From Brevundimonas variabilis (GTDB taxonomy: Bacteria; Pseudomonadota; Alphaproteobacteria; Caulobacterales; Caulobacteraceae): a stretch of 64,000 nt of DNA. Both the position numbers and the translations under genes were made by a program. The notes under the pieces were generated by a model. That model did no database searches. It was not told the origin of the DNA and was given only the letters and a program-made list of their open reading frames with translations. Each line of letters opens with the position of its first letter. The first letter of the stretch is position 1. The stretch is from the NCBI RefSeq assembly GCF_014199945.1, contig NZ_JACHOR010000006.1, forward strand, positions 62,001 to 126,000. Direction: 5' to 3'. Of this stretch, positions 1-12,510 are shown piece by piece.

Positions 1-728
1 CCTATGAGCCGGGCAAGCTGATGGGGGCCTTCGCCGAGGAAACCGCCCGGGACTATCAGTTCACGCGCGAAGCCCAGGACGCCTATGCGCTGGAAAGCCT
101 GAAGCGCGCACTGGCTGCCATCGAGGGCGGTGCCTTCGATGCGGAAATCACCCCGGTTGAGGTCAAGAGCCGCAAGGGCACCGAAACCGTCAGCCGGGAC
201 GAACAGCCCGGCAAGGCCGATCCGGCCAAGATTCCGAACCTGAAGCCTGCCTTCAGCAAGGACGGGACAATTACCGCAGCGAATGCCTCGTCCATTTCGG
301 ACGGCGCTGCAGCGCTGGTGATGACCCGCGAGAGCGTGGCGCGCGCCATGGGGCTGCCGATCGTGGCCCGGATCGTTGCCCATGCCGCCCACGCCCACGA
401 ACCGGCAAAATTCGCGACAGCCCCTGTCCCCGCGATGCAGAAGGTCCTGACGAAAGCCGGGTGGTCGGTTGATGACGTCGACCTGTGGGAAGTCAACGAA
501 GCCTTCGCCGTCGTGGCCATGGTCGCCCTGCACGACCTCGGGATCGACCACGCCAGGCTGAATGTGAATGGCGGTGCGACCGCCCTCGGACATCCGATCG
601 GGGCCTCGGGTGCGCGGGTCCTGACCACCCTGCTGTCAGCGCTTCAGGCGCGTGGCGGACGTCGTGGCGTTGCATCCCTGTGCATCGGCGGCGGCGAGGC
701 CGTCGCCATGGCCGTTGAACTGGCCTGA
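1..728 (+). CDS. Thiolase (acetyl-CoA acetyltransferase family), C-terminal part
   Basis: This is the C-terminal part of a thiolase, which condenses or cleaves acyl-CoA thioesters. The reading frame is open to the left edge, so the N-terminal half with the nucleophilic cysteine lies outside the window. The visible part has the family motifs in order: NEAFA, the GGATALGHPIGASGAR block with the catalytic His, and CIGGGE with the second catalytic Cys near the end. The ending in MAVELA is normal for the family, so the 3' end looks intact. Whether it acts in beta-oxidation or in polyhydroxybutyrate or acetoacetyl-CoA synthesis cannot be told from this fragment. Confidence 0.93.
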   Translation, partial: YEPGKLMGAFAEETARDYQFTREAQDAYALESLKRALAAIEGGAFDAEITPVEVKSRKGTETVSRDEQPGKADPAKIPNLKPAFSKDGTITAANASSISDGAAALVMTRESVARAMGLPIVARIVAHAAHAHEPAKFATAPVPAMQKVLTKAGWSVDDVDLWEVNEAFAVVAMVALHDLGIDHARLNVNGGATALGHPIGASGARVLTTLLSALQARGGRRGVASLCIGGGEAVAMAVELA

Positions 729-817
729 AGTCCGGTCGTGCCTGGGCACATCAGGCGCGCGAGGGCGGCGGGCCCATACATCAGGATCATCATGGCCAAC
801 GCTCCCGCATCAAGTCA

Positions 818-840
818 TTGCGAATAAGAATGCTTCGCAA
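818..840. promoter_or_regulatory. Palindrome in VOC gene leader, possible Fur-like operator
   Basis: A perfect 7-bp inverted repeat TTGCGAA-N9-TTCGCAA lies about 65 bases before the VOC-fold gene. Its core GCGAATAAGAATGCTTCGC agrees with the classical 19-bp Fur box at about 11 positions by eye, so a metal- or redox-responsive repressor site is possible. It could instead be a weak hairpin after the thiolase gene. No T-tract follows it. Confidence 0.35.
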
Positions 841-905
841 GTATGCCGTCTGTTGCGGGCGGTGCCAACCTGCTTTGTTGGCAACGCCACAACGGAGCAA
901 CAGCC

Positions 906-1244
906 ATGCGTGAAGACGGAAAACTGGATTACCTCGAGATGCCGGCGGGTGACCTGGCTACGGTGAAGGCGTTTTATGGCGAGGCCTTCGGCTGGACCTT
1001 CGAGGACTTTGGCCCGACCTACGCTGCCTTCGACCAGGGTCTGGACGGCGGATTCGATGCCGACCCGGCGCGAACGCTCACGCCCCTCCCCGTGCTGTTT
1101 GCAACGGATCTCGAAGCCATGCTGGCGAGGGTCGAGGCGGCCGGCGGGGTGATCCTGCAGGCACCCTTTGCCTTTCCCGGCGGGCGCCGGTTTCATTTCC
1201 GCGACCCTGCCGGCAACGAACTGGCGGTCTGGTCCGAAACCTGA
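906..1244 (+). CDS. VOC (glyoxalase/bleomycin-resistance fold) family protein
   Basis: This 112-residue protein matches the vicinal-oxygen-chelate fold. It begins with a strand and helix (LDYLEMPAGDLATVKAFYGEAFGWTFEDFG) and ends with the hallmark FHFRDPAGNELAVWSE strand. The length fits a single-domain VOC protein of the YnfE/YaeR kind, which are usually dimers, and the substrate is unknown. I chose the ATG at 906 because it starts right at the fold and follows a purine-rich stretch (ACGGAGCAACAGCC). An upstream in-frame start at 843 would add residues with no resemblance to the family. It stands alone between the thiolase and the kinase gene. Confidence 0.8.
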   Translation: MREDGKLDYLEMPAGDLATVKAFYGEAFGWTFEDFGPTYAAFDQGLDGGFDADPARTLTPLPVLFATDLEAMLARVEAAGGVILQAPFAFPGGRRFHFRDPAGNELAVWSET

Positions 1245-1430
1245 GACCGGGTTTTTGCGGTGTGAGCAGGGCGGCTTTCCCGAGCCTGCAGCCTGTCATT
1301 GTGTCTTCACGTTTCGAATGCGAACGACCATGATCGAGACTGGCTCAGTTGCCGGATTCTCGGCCGCATAAACAGTATCGAAGCCAAACTGGCACCCGGG
1401 CGTTATCGGAGCCAGCGGGAGACGTCAGAC

Positions 1431-2951
1431 GTGCATGAAATCGGCAGTGACATCGACCTGGCTGCGGCATTCGCAGCATCGCCCAACCCCTATATGCTGC
1501 TCACGCCGGACCTCCGCTACGCCGGTATGAACCAGGCCTATATGCAGGCTGTCGGCGTTGCGAAGCGGGAAGATCTCATCGGCAAACCCATCTTTGACGT
1601 CTTCACGGCGGGTGACGGCGCTGAGGCTCCCGAGAGCGTCAGGCTGCTGCGTGCGTCTTTCGAGAAGGTGCTCGACACCGGCCAGCCGGACCATATCGCG
1701 CTGATCCGGTACGCCATGCCCAGCGGGCCGGACGGGGCCTTCGAGGACCGATACTGGAGCGCCACCCATACGCCTGTGAAAAACTCTTCCGGCGAGTTGA
1801 CCTACATTCTCCAGCACACTTCCGACGTTACGGAGCTGGAACTTCTGCGGCGTCAGGCCGGCGCTGCCGAGCGGCCGTTCGTTGTGTCCGCACTCGATGC
1901 GATCATCGGTGGCGACCTGCTGAAGCGCGCACGCATCGTTCAGGAAGACAACCGTCGCCTTGAGATCGAGCGCTCGCGTCTGGTCGAGATGTTCATGCAG
2001 GCCCCCGGTTTTGTGGCCGTTCTGTCAGGCCCGAACCACCAGTTCCAGCTGTTCAACGAAGCCTACCGCCGGATCGCCGCCTATCGAGACCTGAAAGGCA
2101 AGACGGTCGAAGAGGCCCTGCCCGAAGTGCGGGATCAGGGGTTCATCGACATGCTGGACAGCGTCTACCAGACCGGCGAGCCGTTCCAGGGCCGCAATGT
2201 CCTGGTCCAGATCGCAAGGCCTGAGGGAGGGGCTCCGATCGAGAGCTATCTGGATTTCATCTACCAGCCTATCCGCGACGACTCCGGCTCGGTGGTCGGG
2301 ATCTTTGTCCAGGGTTTCGACGTCTCCGATGCCGTTCTGTCTGCTGAACGGCAACGGCTGATGATCGACGAGTTGAACCACCGGGTGAAGAACACGCTCG
2401 CGACGGTCCAGTCGATTGCCATGCAGACGGCCCGCTCACATCAGGATCCGCAGACCTTTGCCGAAAGCTTCCAGTCCCGACTGGTGGCACTTTCGCACAC
2501 CCACGATCTTCTGACGCGAAGCCACTGGGAAGGCGCCGACCTTCGAGACATCCTGCAGCACGAGACCGTGGTCCACGACGAGCATCGCGTCGTTCTGAAT
2601 GGGCCCGCCGTTCCGCTGGAGCCCGCAGCGGCCCTGTCTCTGGGGATGATCTTCCACGAACTCGCCACCAATGCCGCCAAATATGGTGCGCTGGCTCATG
2701 AACAGGGCCGGGTCTTCATCGACTGGTCTGTGGCGAACCAGAACGATCGCACCCTCACCCTGGTCTGGCGCGAGGAAGGCGGACCGCCTGTCGTGGTGCC
2801 TGACCGTCGGGGCTTTGGTACCCGCTTGATCGAACGAAACATTCGGCACGATCTGGCGGGCGTCGTGAATCTGAGATATCTGACCAGCGGCTTTACTGCG
2901 GAGATTTCTTTTCCGCTGGACCGAGGACGTCAGTTTGAACCAACCGCTTGA
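1431..2951 (+). CDS. HWE-family sensor histidine kinase with two PAS domains
   Basis: This predicted soluble kinase of about 506 residues has two PAS-like sensor regions (roughly residues 10-140 and 185-305) and a HWE catalytic module. The phospho-accepting His lies in ELNHRVKNTL (about residue 317), the N-box in FHELATNAAKYGAL, and the module has the WRE element and GFGTRLIER. There is no transmembrane segment, so the signal is probably cytoplasmic. I chose the GTG at 1431 because GGGAG sits nine bases upstream and the PAS fold starts right after. A TTG at 1299 is possible but has poor sequence context. The stop overlaps the start of the next response regulator, so the two are very likely one two-component pair. 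HWE kinases often serve light or general stress signalling, which is a family generality here. Confidence 0.88.
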   Translation: MHEIGSDIDLAAAFAASPNPYMLLTPDLRYAGMNQAYMQAVGVAKREDLIGKPIFDVFTAGDGAEAPESVRLLRASFEKVLDTGQPDHIALIRYAMPSGPDGAFEDRYWSATHTPVKNSSGELTYILQHTSDVTELELLRRQAGAAERPFVVSALDAIIGGDLLKRARIVQEDNRRLEIERSRLVEMFMQAPGFVAVLSGPNHQFQLFNEAYRRIAAYRDLKGKTVEEALPEVRDQGFIDMLDSVYQTGEPFQGRNVLVQIARPEGGAPIESYLDFIYQPIRDDSGSVVGIFVQGFDVSDAVLSAERQRLMIDELNHRVKNTLATVQSIAMQTARSHQDPQTFAESFQSRLVALSHTHDLLTRSHWEGADLRDILQHETVVHDEHRVVLNGPAVPLEPAAALSLGMIFHELATNAAKYGALAHEQGRVFIDWSVANQNDRTLTLVWREEGGPPVVVPDRRGFGTRLIERNIRHDLAGVVNLRYLTSGFTAEISFPLDRGRQFEPTA

Positions 2952-3312
2952 TGGACGACGCATTCTGGTCGTCGAGGATGAATCTCTGGTCGCGATGCTG
3001 ATCGAGACGATCCTGGAGGACATGGGCTGCCATACCATCGGTCCGATCGCTGGCGTTGACGAAGCCCTTCGCACCGTGGCCGAGGACTTGAAGATCGACG
3101 GGGCGCTTCTGGACGTCAATGTGGCGGGCCGTGAGGTCTTTCCGGTCGCCGAGGCCCTGAAGGCCCGTAATGTGCCCTTCGTATTCTCGACAGGCTATGG
3201 CGAAGGGGGCCTCCCGGAACACTGGCGGGGACAGTCGACGATCCAGAAGCCCTTTACCGAACAGACGATCCGCGATGCCCTCATGAAGGCCCTGGGTGTC
3301 GCTAACGTCTGA
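2935..3312 (+). CDS. Single-domain response regulator (CheY-like)
   Basis: This is a stand-alone receiver domain of 125 residues with no output domain. The acidic pocket is VVEDE, the phospho-acceptor is Asp60 (GALLDVNVAG), the switch Thr is in FSTGYGE and the conserved Lys is in IQKPF. It starts at a TTG that overlaps the end of the upstream HWE kinase by 17 bases, and no ATG in this frame precedes the acidic pocket, so translational coupling to the kinase is likely. It probably receives phosphate from that kinase and acts through protein-protein contact. Its 3' end overlaps the end of the convergent oxidoreductase gene by 11 bases. Confidence 0.88.
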   Translation: MNQPLDGRRILVVEDESLVAMLIETILEDMGCHTIGPIAGVDEALRTVAEDLKIDGALLDVNVAGREVFPVAEALKARNVPFVFSTGYGEGGLPEHWRGQSTIQKPFTEQTIRDALMKALGVANV

Positions 3313-4897
3313 TATCCTTCAGCACGGCCTTCGCTGCATTATGGCCCGGCGCGCCGGTCACGCCGCCGCCGGGATGGGTGCCTGACCCGCACAGATAGAG
3401 CCCCGGCACCGGCATCCGGTGATCCGCATGGCCCAGGACAGGCCGGGCGCTGAATAGCTGATCCAGCGTCAGCCGCCCGTGAAAGATATCGCCCGAAATC
3501 AGGCCGAACCGCCGCTCCAGATCGCGCGGCCCCAGCGCCAGCCGGCCGATGACCGAGGCCTTGAAGCCCGGCGCCTGAGCATCGATCGTCTCGATCATCC
3601 GGTCGGCCACGGCCTCGCGATGTTCGTCAGCGAGATCGGGCGCGACATGCTGGCAGAACAGACTGGCGACGTGCTGGCCGGGCGGGGCCAGGGTGTCGTC
3701 GAGGGTCGAGGGAATCAGCATCTCCACGATGGGCTCGCGGGACCAGCCGTCCAGCCGGGCGGAGGCATGGGCGCGATCCATATAGGCCAGCGATGGTGCA
3801 ACGATAATCCCGGCGGTGTGATGGTCACCGGGCTCGGGACGGCTGGTGAAACGGGGGAGTTCCGACAGGGCGACATTCATGCGGAAAGTCCCCGACCCGG
3901 AGGCATATCGGCTCATCCTCTCCGTGAAGTCGGGCGGGACGACCGCAGGATCGACAAGCCGGTCGAACAACAGCCGGGGATGCAGGTTCGAGACCACCGC
4001 CCTGCCCCGAACGACGTCGCCCGCCCCGGTTACCGCGCCCACAGCCCGGCCCTTGTCCGTCAGGACCGATGCGACCGGCGTGTCCAGCCGGATGTCGACA
4101 CCGGCCTCCGCACAGGCCGCAGCCATGGCCTGGGTGATCGCCCCCATGCCGCCGATGGCGTGCCCCCAGACGCCCTTTCGGCCGTTCACCTCGCCGAACA
4201 CATGGTGCAGCAGCACATAGGCTGACCCTGGCGTGTAGGGGCTGGCATAGTTGCCCACCACGCTGTCAAACCCGAACAGGGCCTTGATCGGGTCGCTCTC
4301 GAACCAGCCATCGAGCCAGTCGCCAGCCGATTTCGTGAACAGGTCCAGCAGGTCGCGCCGCCCCTGGGTGTCCAGTCCCGCGGCCCTTCGCCCGAGGGAT
4401 CCTGCCGAAAGCAGGTCCGGCAACATCGCTATCCAGCCCCCGCCGGTCCCATCTGCCGTGACATTGGGTGGCGCGCGCAGGATCCATTCGCGCAGGACCG
4501 CCGCCACGACCTCCAGCCGGCGCTCGTACTCGGGCAGCCGCTCGGCATCGCGGGTCGAAAACCGCGCCACCTCCGCCTGGGTACGCCCCTCCCCCGCGCA
4601 GAAACCGTCACCGCCCGGGAGCGGCAGAAAGTTCGACATTCTCCGCTCGACCACACGCAGGCCGTGTCCGGCCAGATCCATATCCGCAATGACGCGGGGG
4701 TTGAGCAGGCTGACGGTATAGCTGGCGGTGGAATTTCGGAATCCCGGATGGAATTCTTCCGTCACGGCCGCTCCGCCGACGACATGATGGCGCTCAAGGA
4801 CGGTGACCTTCAGACCGGCACGCGCCAGATAGAAGGCGCAAACCAGACCATTGTGCCCTCCACCCAGGATGACGACGTCGGATCGCGTTTCAGTCAT
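3302..4897 (-). CDS. FAD-dependent oxidoreductase of the phytoene-desaturase/PYROXD2 family
   Basis: This is a flavoprotein of about 531 residues. It has an N-terminal dinucleotide-binding fold (VVILGGGHNGLVCAFYLARAG, then a Glu ending strand two in VLERHHVVGG) and a C-terminal FAD-contacting segment, CGSGTHPGGGVTGAPGHNAA. That combination is characteristic of the phytoene dehydrogenase-like branch that includes PYROXD2, rather than of true carotenoid desaturases, and no carotenoid genes sit nearby. The substrate is unknown. I prefer the ATG at 4897. A GTG at 4924 would add nine residues, and neither has a strong ribosome-binding site. The gene is followed leftward by the convergent receiver gene. 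Confidence 0.85.
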   Translation of the reverse strand: MTETRSDVVILGGGHNGLVCAFYLARAGLKVTVLERHHVVGGAAVTEEFHPGFRNSTASYTVSLLNPRVIADMDLAGHGLRVVERRMSNFLPLPGGDGFCAGEGRTQAEVARFSTRDAERLPEYERRLEVVAAVLREWILRAPPNVTADGTGGGWIAMLPDLLSAGSLGRRAAGLDTQGRRDLLDLFTKSAGDWLDGWFESDPIKALFGFDSVVGNYASPYTPGSAYVLLHHVFGEVNGRKGVWGHAIGGMGAITQAMAAACAEAGVDIRLDTPVASVLTDKGRAVGAVTGAGDVVRGRAVVSNLHPRLLFDRLVDPAVVPPDFTERMSRYASGSGTFRMNVALSELPRFTSRPEPGDHHTAGIIVAPSLAYMDRAHASARLDGWSREPIVEMLIPSTLDDTLAPPGQHVASLFCQHVAPDLADEHREAVADRMIETIDAQAPGFKASVIGRLALGPRDLERRFGLISGDIFHGRLTLDQLFSARPVLGHADHRMPVPGLYLCGSGTHPGGGVTGAPGHNAAKAVLKDIRR

Positions 4898-5124
4898 GGG
4901 TCGCCCGGGCAGAGGAGATCCCACCTAATGAAAACGCCCTGACAAACCGTGCGTCGTCGTAACCCCCAGCGCCATTTCGATCGCGACAGATGCCGCAATC
5001 AGCACGTCCCTGAGAGGTTCCGGAGAGCCACCCATTCCGCATCATGATGCCCTTCGCCTTTTTCACTGACGCCGGGACGGCGTCTTGCCCCTGCTGCTGC
5101 CGTCCGGCTGAGCGACCTGCGCCG

Positions 5125-8439
<3,315 letters not shown>

Positions 8440-8506
8440 CAGAACACCCACCCAAAAAGTCAGAGCGACTGTCTAACGGGTCCTGAATGGTGTTGGCGAG
8501 GGGGTG

Positions 8507-8914
8507 TCAGGCCGATTGCGCAAACTCGAGCGGGGACGGCACGGCGCGGCGCGCCAGCAAGGCTTCGACGATGACGGCAAACGTGGCGAGACGCAGGGGC
8601 TTGAGCATCGTCTCGTCAGCACCAAAGGCGCTGGCCAGTTTGAGCAGCGTGGCCCCGTCCATGCGCCCGCCGCTCGAGATGGCCAGGATGCGCGTGTCCG
8701 GATGATCGCGTTTCAGCGCCTGTATCGTCTCGATCCCGTCCTTGTTGGGCATCAGCATGTCGAGGACGATCAGGTCTACCGGCGTCCTCGCGGCGATCAG
8801 AAGGGCTTCATCGCCATCCGCGGCCTCGAACAGTTCGTGTCCGGAGCCCAGCAAGAGTTCCTGCGCAATCGCGCGGATCGTCGGATCGTCATCGACGACA
8901 AGAATTCGGGCCAT
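8507..8914 (-). CDS. Single-domain response regulator
   Basis: This is a 135-residue receiver domain without an output domain. It has the VVDDD acidic pocket, Asp52 as phospho-acceptor (IVLDMLMPNKDG), a Ser switch region in LAISSGG and the conserved Lys in MLKPL. A good GAGGAG ribosome-binding site precedes the ATG. It lies just downstream of the large hybrid kinase on the same strand with about 70 bases between, so it may be part of the same phosphorelay, taking phosphate from the kinase's HPt domain. That connection is inferred from position only. Confidence 0.87.
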   Translation of the reverse strand: MARILVVDDDPTIRAIAQELLLGSGHELFEAADGDEALLIAARTPVDLIVLDMLMPNKDGIETIQALKRDHPDTRILAISSGGRMDGATLLKLASAFGADETMLKPLRLATFAVIVEALLARRAVPSPLEFAQSA

Positions 8915-8982
8915 GCGGAGTGCTCCTCAGATTGGAGTATGCAGCGGAAATCCGACTGTAACGATAAGGCAAAGGGTTAAGA

Positions 8983-11900
8983 TCAGGCCGCCTTGGCGAA
9001 CGTGGCCATCAGGTCATCGACCGAACCGGGCCGATGGAAGAAGTAGCCCTGCAGGTAATGCGCGCCGGCAATGCGCAGGAACTCTGCCTGGGCCGCGGTT
9101 TCAACCCCCTCGCAGACCACCTTCATGCCCATCGACCGTCCGACCCCGATGACGGCATGGATGATCGCCGCAGATGCCGTGTCCTCGACGCATCGCTCGA
9201 CGAAGCTCCGGTCGATCTTCAGCGTGGTAAACTTCAGCTCTCGCAAGGCATGCAGGCTGGTATAGCCCGCACCGAAGTCATCGAGCGCCACGCCCACGCC
9301 GATCGCCGCCAGTTCGCCGATGGTGCGACGTGCACAGTCGATGTCGAGCATGGCCGTTTCGGTGACCTCGATCTCGAGCCGGCCAGCGGGGAAATCGCGC
9401 GCGGCCAGGGCTCGGGCGACACGATCGGCAAAGCCGTCGGCCTGAAACTCCGTCGCCGAGGCGTTGACGGAAACGCGAATGCCGGAATGGTCACCCAGTT
9501 CCTGCATCACCCGATCCAGCACAAAGTCGGTCAGGGCCGCAATCGTGCCCTCGGCCTCGAGGCAGGTCACGAACTCGGCAGGGCTGAGCCGGCCCCGCTC
9601 GGTATGAACCCAGCGCACCAAGGCTTCCACCTTGCCGGACGCCTGGCCATTGCGCTCGACCAGGGACTGATAGGCGACCTGGAGTTCTCCCGCCGCAATG
9701 CCGCGCTGCAAGTCCGCCAGGGCGCTCGGCGCCGGGACTCCGCCCGCTGCATCGCCCGCCGGAGTGGCCTCCGATGCGCCGGCCAGTCCCATGCCGGTCA
9801 GCGTCTGGATCAGAAGCGTCCCGATCCGGACCGAAGCGCCGGAAATCGAACCTCCCGCCCGCGCGGTCGTCTCGATCTGCGAGGCCTCGGCCGCGACGGC
9901 GCGGGCACCAAGGCTCAGGCTCATCGACTTCATGGCGTGGGCAGCGCGCGCGGCCGCCTCCAGATCGCCCTGGCTCTCGGCGGCCTTCAGATCGGCGAGG
10001 CGAAGCGGGGCGTTCGTCGCATACAGGCCCTGCACCCGGTCCACGAAATCCGACCGCCCCTGCTCCGCCATCGCCATCAGTTCCGCCCGGATCACAGGAT
10101 CGAACAGCAACAGATTGATGGTGTCCGCCGCCACAGCTGGCCCCGCAGTCTGTTCGGCCGGACGGGCCTCGGTCACAGCGATGGCCCGGTCTCCGCAGAA
10201 CCGGTTCAGCACGCCCAGCAGGTCGCTGACCGTGAACGGCTTGTGCACGACGCCGTCCATGCCGGACTCGCGCCAGGCATTGGCACCCGATCCGACGACG
10301 TGCGCGGTCAGGGCCACGATCGGCGTCCGCCCGCGACCAGGGTCGGCAGCCTCCTCGGCACGGATCAGACGCGTGGCCTCGAATCCGTCGAGGTTCGGCA
10401 TGGAGCCGTCCATCAGCACCAGGTCGAAGGACTGCCGACGCAGGATCTCGACCGCCTCGACGCCGTCCACGGCCAGGGTTGGAACAATGCCAAGGCGTCC
10501 AAGCGCCTCGGTGGCCACTTCGCGGTTGACCTCTGCGTCATCAACCACAAGCACCCGGGCTCCCGGGAAATGCACGACCTCCGCCCGGGCATTCTGCGAC
10601 TGTTTGAGGACCGGTGCCCGTCCCGACGCCATCTGGCCGATGACGGCCAGGATTTCGTCACGTCGCAAGGGTTTGACCAGGGTGCAGACATCGACTGGCA
10701 CGTCTGCCGCTTCGTCCTCTGTTTCGCAGACCCTCACGGAGAACGGTCCGGCAGCCCGCGAATTTGCGGGCAGGAACGCCGCTTCGGACAGACCTTCCTC
10801 CGCTCCAATGGCCTTGAGATAGCGCATCATCGCGGCGCGGGTCTGGGCCCCGATCTCGCCGATCCGCAGACGCCAGTCAGGCGCGATGACCGGTAGCTCG
10901 GGGCTCGTTCCGACAGTCGGCAGATCGACCGAGAAGGCAAAGGTCGATCCGGTGCCAACCGTGCTGGACAGTTTCCACTCTCCGCCCATCGACCGGACCA
11001 GTCGATCGCAGATCGCCAGGCCGAGGCCGGTGCCGCCATATTTCCGCGTTGTGCTCTGATCCGCCTGGGTAAAGGCCTCGAACAGGGTCGGCAGCGTGTT
11101 GGCCGGGATGCCCGGACCGGTGTCCTCGATCGAAAACAGCAGGCGCGAACCATCCGCAGCATCGCGGTCGATGGAAATGATCACCCCGCCGGTCTCGGTG
11201 AATTTGATCGCGTTGTTCACCAGATTGCCGACCACCTGGCGCAGGCGAACCGGATCGGCCATCACGGTCGGCAGGGACGGATGCACGAAGACCGCCAGAT
11301 CGAGGCCCTTCTGGCTGGCCTTTTCCGAAAACAGGCTGGCGACATCTTCGGCGACCTCGGCCAGATCGACCTCGATGGCCTCCAGGTCCATCTTGCCGGC
11401 CTCGACCTTCGAGAAGTCCAGGATGTCATTGATGATGCTGAGGAGCGACTGGCCGGACTTGGCAATGACGTCGGCATAGCGTTGCTGGCGAGCCGGCAGG
11501 TCAGACTTGGCCAGCATGTCACTGAGCGCAAGAATGCCGTTCATGGGCGTGCGGATTTCGTGGCTCATGACCGCGAGAAAGTCGGACTTCGCCGCGTTCG
11601 CGCTCTCGGCGGCGTCCTTCGCCAGAGACAGTTCGGCCGTCCGGGCCTGGACCTCGCCCTCCAGTCCCTCGATCTGGGCCTGGATACGGGCATCACGGTC
11701 GCGAATGCCCTCGAGCATGGTGTTGAAGCCAAAGACGAGATCCGCAACTTCACCCTCCGCGGCGATCTCGGCCGGGCGGGAATAGTCGTTCGTCACGTGC
11801 ACGCCCCGCACAACACGCGCCAGGGCGACCACGGGGCCGCTGATCTTTCTGGCCACGCGTATGGCAACCAGCATCCCGACAAGGACGGCGACAAGGGCAC

Positions 11901-12402
11901 CCAGCAGGGTCACCCAGACCGTCGCGAGCACGCGGTCGCGCAGGTCGGGCGTCTTGCTGAACAGGGTGATCGATCCGACCGTCTCGCCCTGGCTCATGAC
12001 CGGGGCCGTCACCTGGACCGAACCGGTCGTCAGCGCGGACCACAGGGACAGGCTTCCGTCACGATCGACCGTGGCGTCGGACATGAGGCGAGCCCCGGCA
12101 CCGGTTTCGGCCAGCAGCGTCCCGTCACGGGCCTGCACCCGCGCATAGCTGACACCCGGCATCTGGCTGACGGACCGGATGGCGTTGAAGGTCTTGGCCC
12201 GATCGCCTTCTCGGACGGCGTCGGACGAGAGCGACCCGATGACCTGTGCGATCTGGGTCATCTTCAGGGCTTCCAGGGCCGCCTGCTGGCGCAGGTCGTT
12301 CCAGGTGGCGAACAGTGCCGTCACGATGAAAGACGCCAGAAGAGCGCCCATTACCAAGCCGATCAGCTTCCGCCCCAGCGACCCCTTGGCAATCGGAGAC
12401 AT
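8983..12402 (-). CDS. Membrane hybrid histidine kinase with REC, HPt and C-terminal EAL domain
   Basis: This multidomain signalling protein is about 1,139 residues long. In order it has a first membrane helix (LIGLVMGALLASFIVTALF), a periplasmic sensor of about 130 residues, a second helix, HAMP, HisKA with His281 (MSHEIRTPMNG), a HATPase with NNAIKF, DTGPGIP and GGTGLGLAI, a degenerate receiver-like stretch, a receiver with Asp665 (LVLMDGSMPNLDG), an HPt with His822 (AHAMKS), and an EAL domain from about residue 890. The EAL domain keeps Glu926 (VEALVRW), the SVNAS Asn, EVTET, DDFGAGYT, LKIDRSF, EGVE and LQGYFF, so c-di-GMP hydrolysis is plausible. The start at 12402 was chosen because the first membrane helix follows. 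Sequence further upstream only mirrors the divergent receiver gene. Confidence 0.9.
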   Translation of the reverse strand: MSPIAKGSLGRKLIGLVMGALLASFIVTALFATWNDLRQQAALEALKMTQIAQVIGSLSSDAVREGDRAKTFNAIRSVSQMPGVSYARVQARDGTLLAETGAGARLMSDATVDRDGSLSLWSALTTGSVQVTAPVMSQGETVGSITLFSKTPDLRDRVLATVWVTLLGALVAVLVGMLVAIRVARKISGPVVALARVVRGVHVTNDYSRPAEIAAEGEVADLVFGFNTMLEGIRDRDARIQAQIEGLEGEVQARTAELSLAKDAAESANAAKSDFLAVMSHEIRTPMNGILALSDMLAKSDLPARQQRYADVIAKSGQSLLSIINDILDFSKVEAGKMDLEAIEVDLAEVAEDVASLFSEKASQKGLDLAVFVHPSLPTVMADPVRLRQVVGNLVNNAIKFTETGGVIISIDRDAADGSRLLFSIEDTGPGIPANTLPTLFEAFTQADQSTTRKYGGTGLGLAICDRLVRSMGGEWKLSSTVGTGSTFAFSVDLPTVGTSPELPVIAPDWRLRIGEIGAQTRAAMMRYLKAIGAEEGLSEAAFLPANSRAAGPFSVRVCETEDEAADVPVDVCTLVKPLRRDEILAVIGQMASGRAPVLKQSQNARAEVVHFPGARVLVVDDAEVNREVATEALGRLGIVPTLAVDGVEAVEILRRQSFDLVLMDGSMPNLDGFEATRLIRAEEAADPGRGRTPIVALTAHVVGSGANAWRESGMDGVVHKPFTVSDLLGVLNRFCGDRAIAVTEARPAEQTAGPAVAADTINLLLFDPVIRAELMAMAEQGRSDFVDRVQGLYATNAPLRLADLKAAESQGDLEAAARAAHAMKSMSLSLGARAVAAEASQIETTARAGGSISGASVRIGTLLIQTLTGMGLAGASEATPAGDAAGGVPAPSALADLQRGIAAGELQVAYQSLVERNGQASGKVEALVRWVHTERGRLSPAEFVTCLEAEGTIAALTDFVLDRVMQELGDHSGIRVSVNASATEFQADGFADRVARALAARDFPAGRLEIEVTETAMLDIDCARRTIGELAAIGVGVALDDFGAGYTSLHALRELKFTTLKIDRSFVERCVEDTASAAIIHAVIGVGRSMGMKVVCEGVETAAQAEFLRIAGAHYLQGYFFHRPGSVDDLMATFAKAA

Positions 12403-12510
12403 ATCCAACGCAACGCCCTCTTTCGTAGAATACTGTTGTCTATACTCGATATTAATGACCCGAGACTTAAGAGGGCTTCTGGTCGGGGGACTGGACAGGT
12501 CTACGGACCG

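Noticed and set aside
9034..10896. 620-codon plus-strand open frame
   Set aside because: It is antisense to the EAL-containing hybrid kinase, whose motifs are complete; no domain or ribosome-binding site was seen on this strand.
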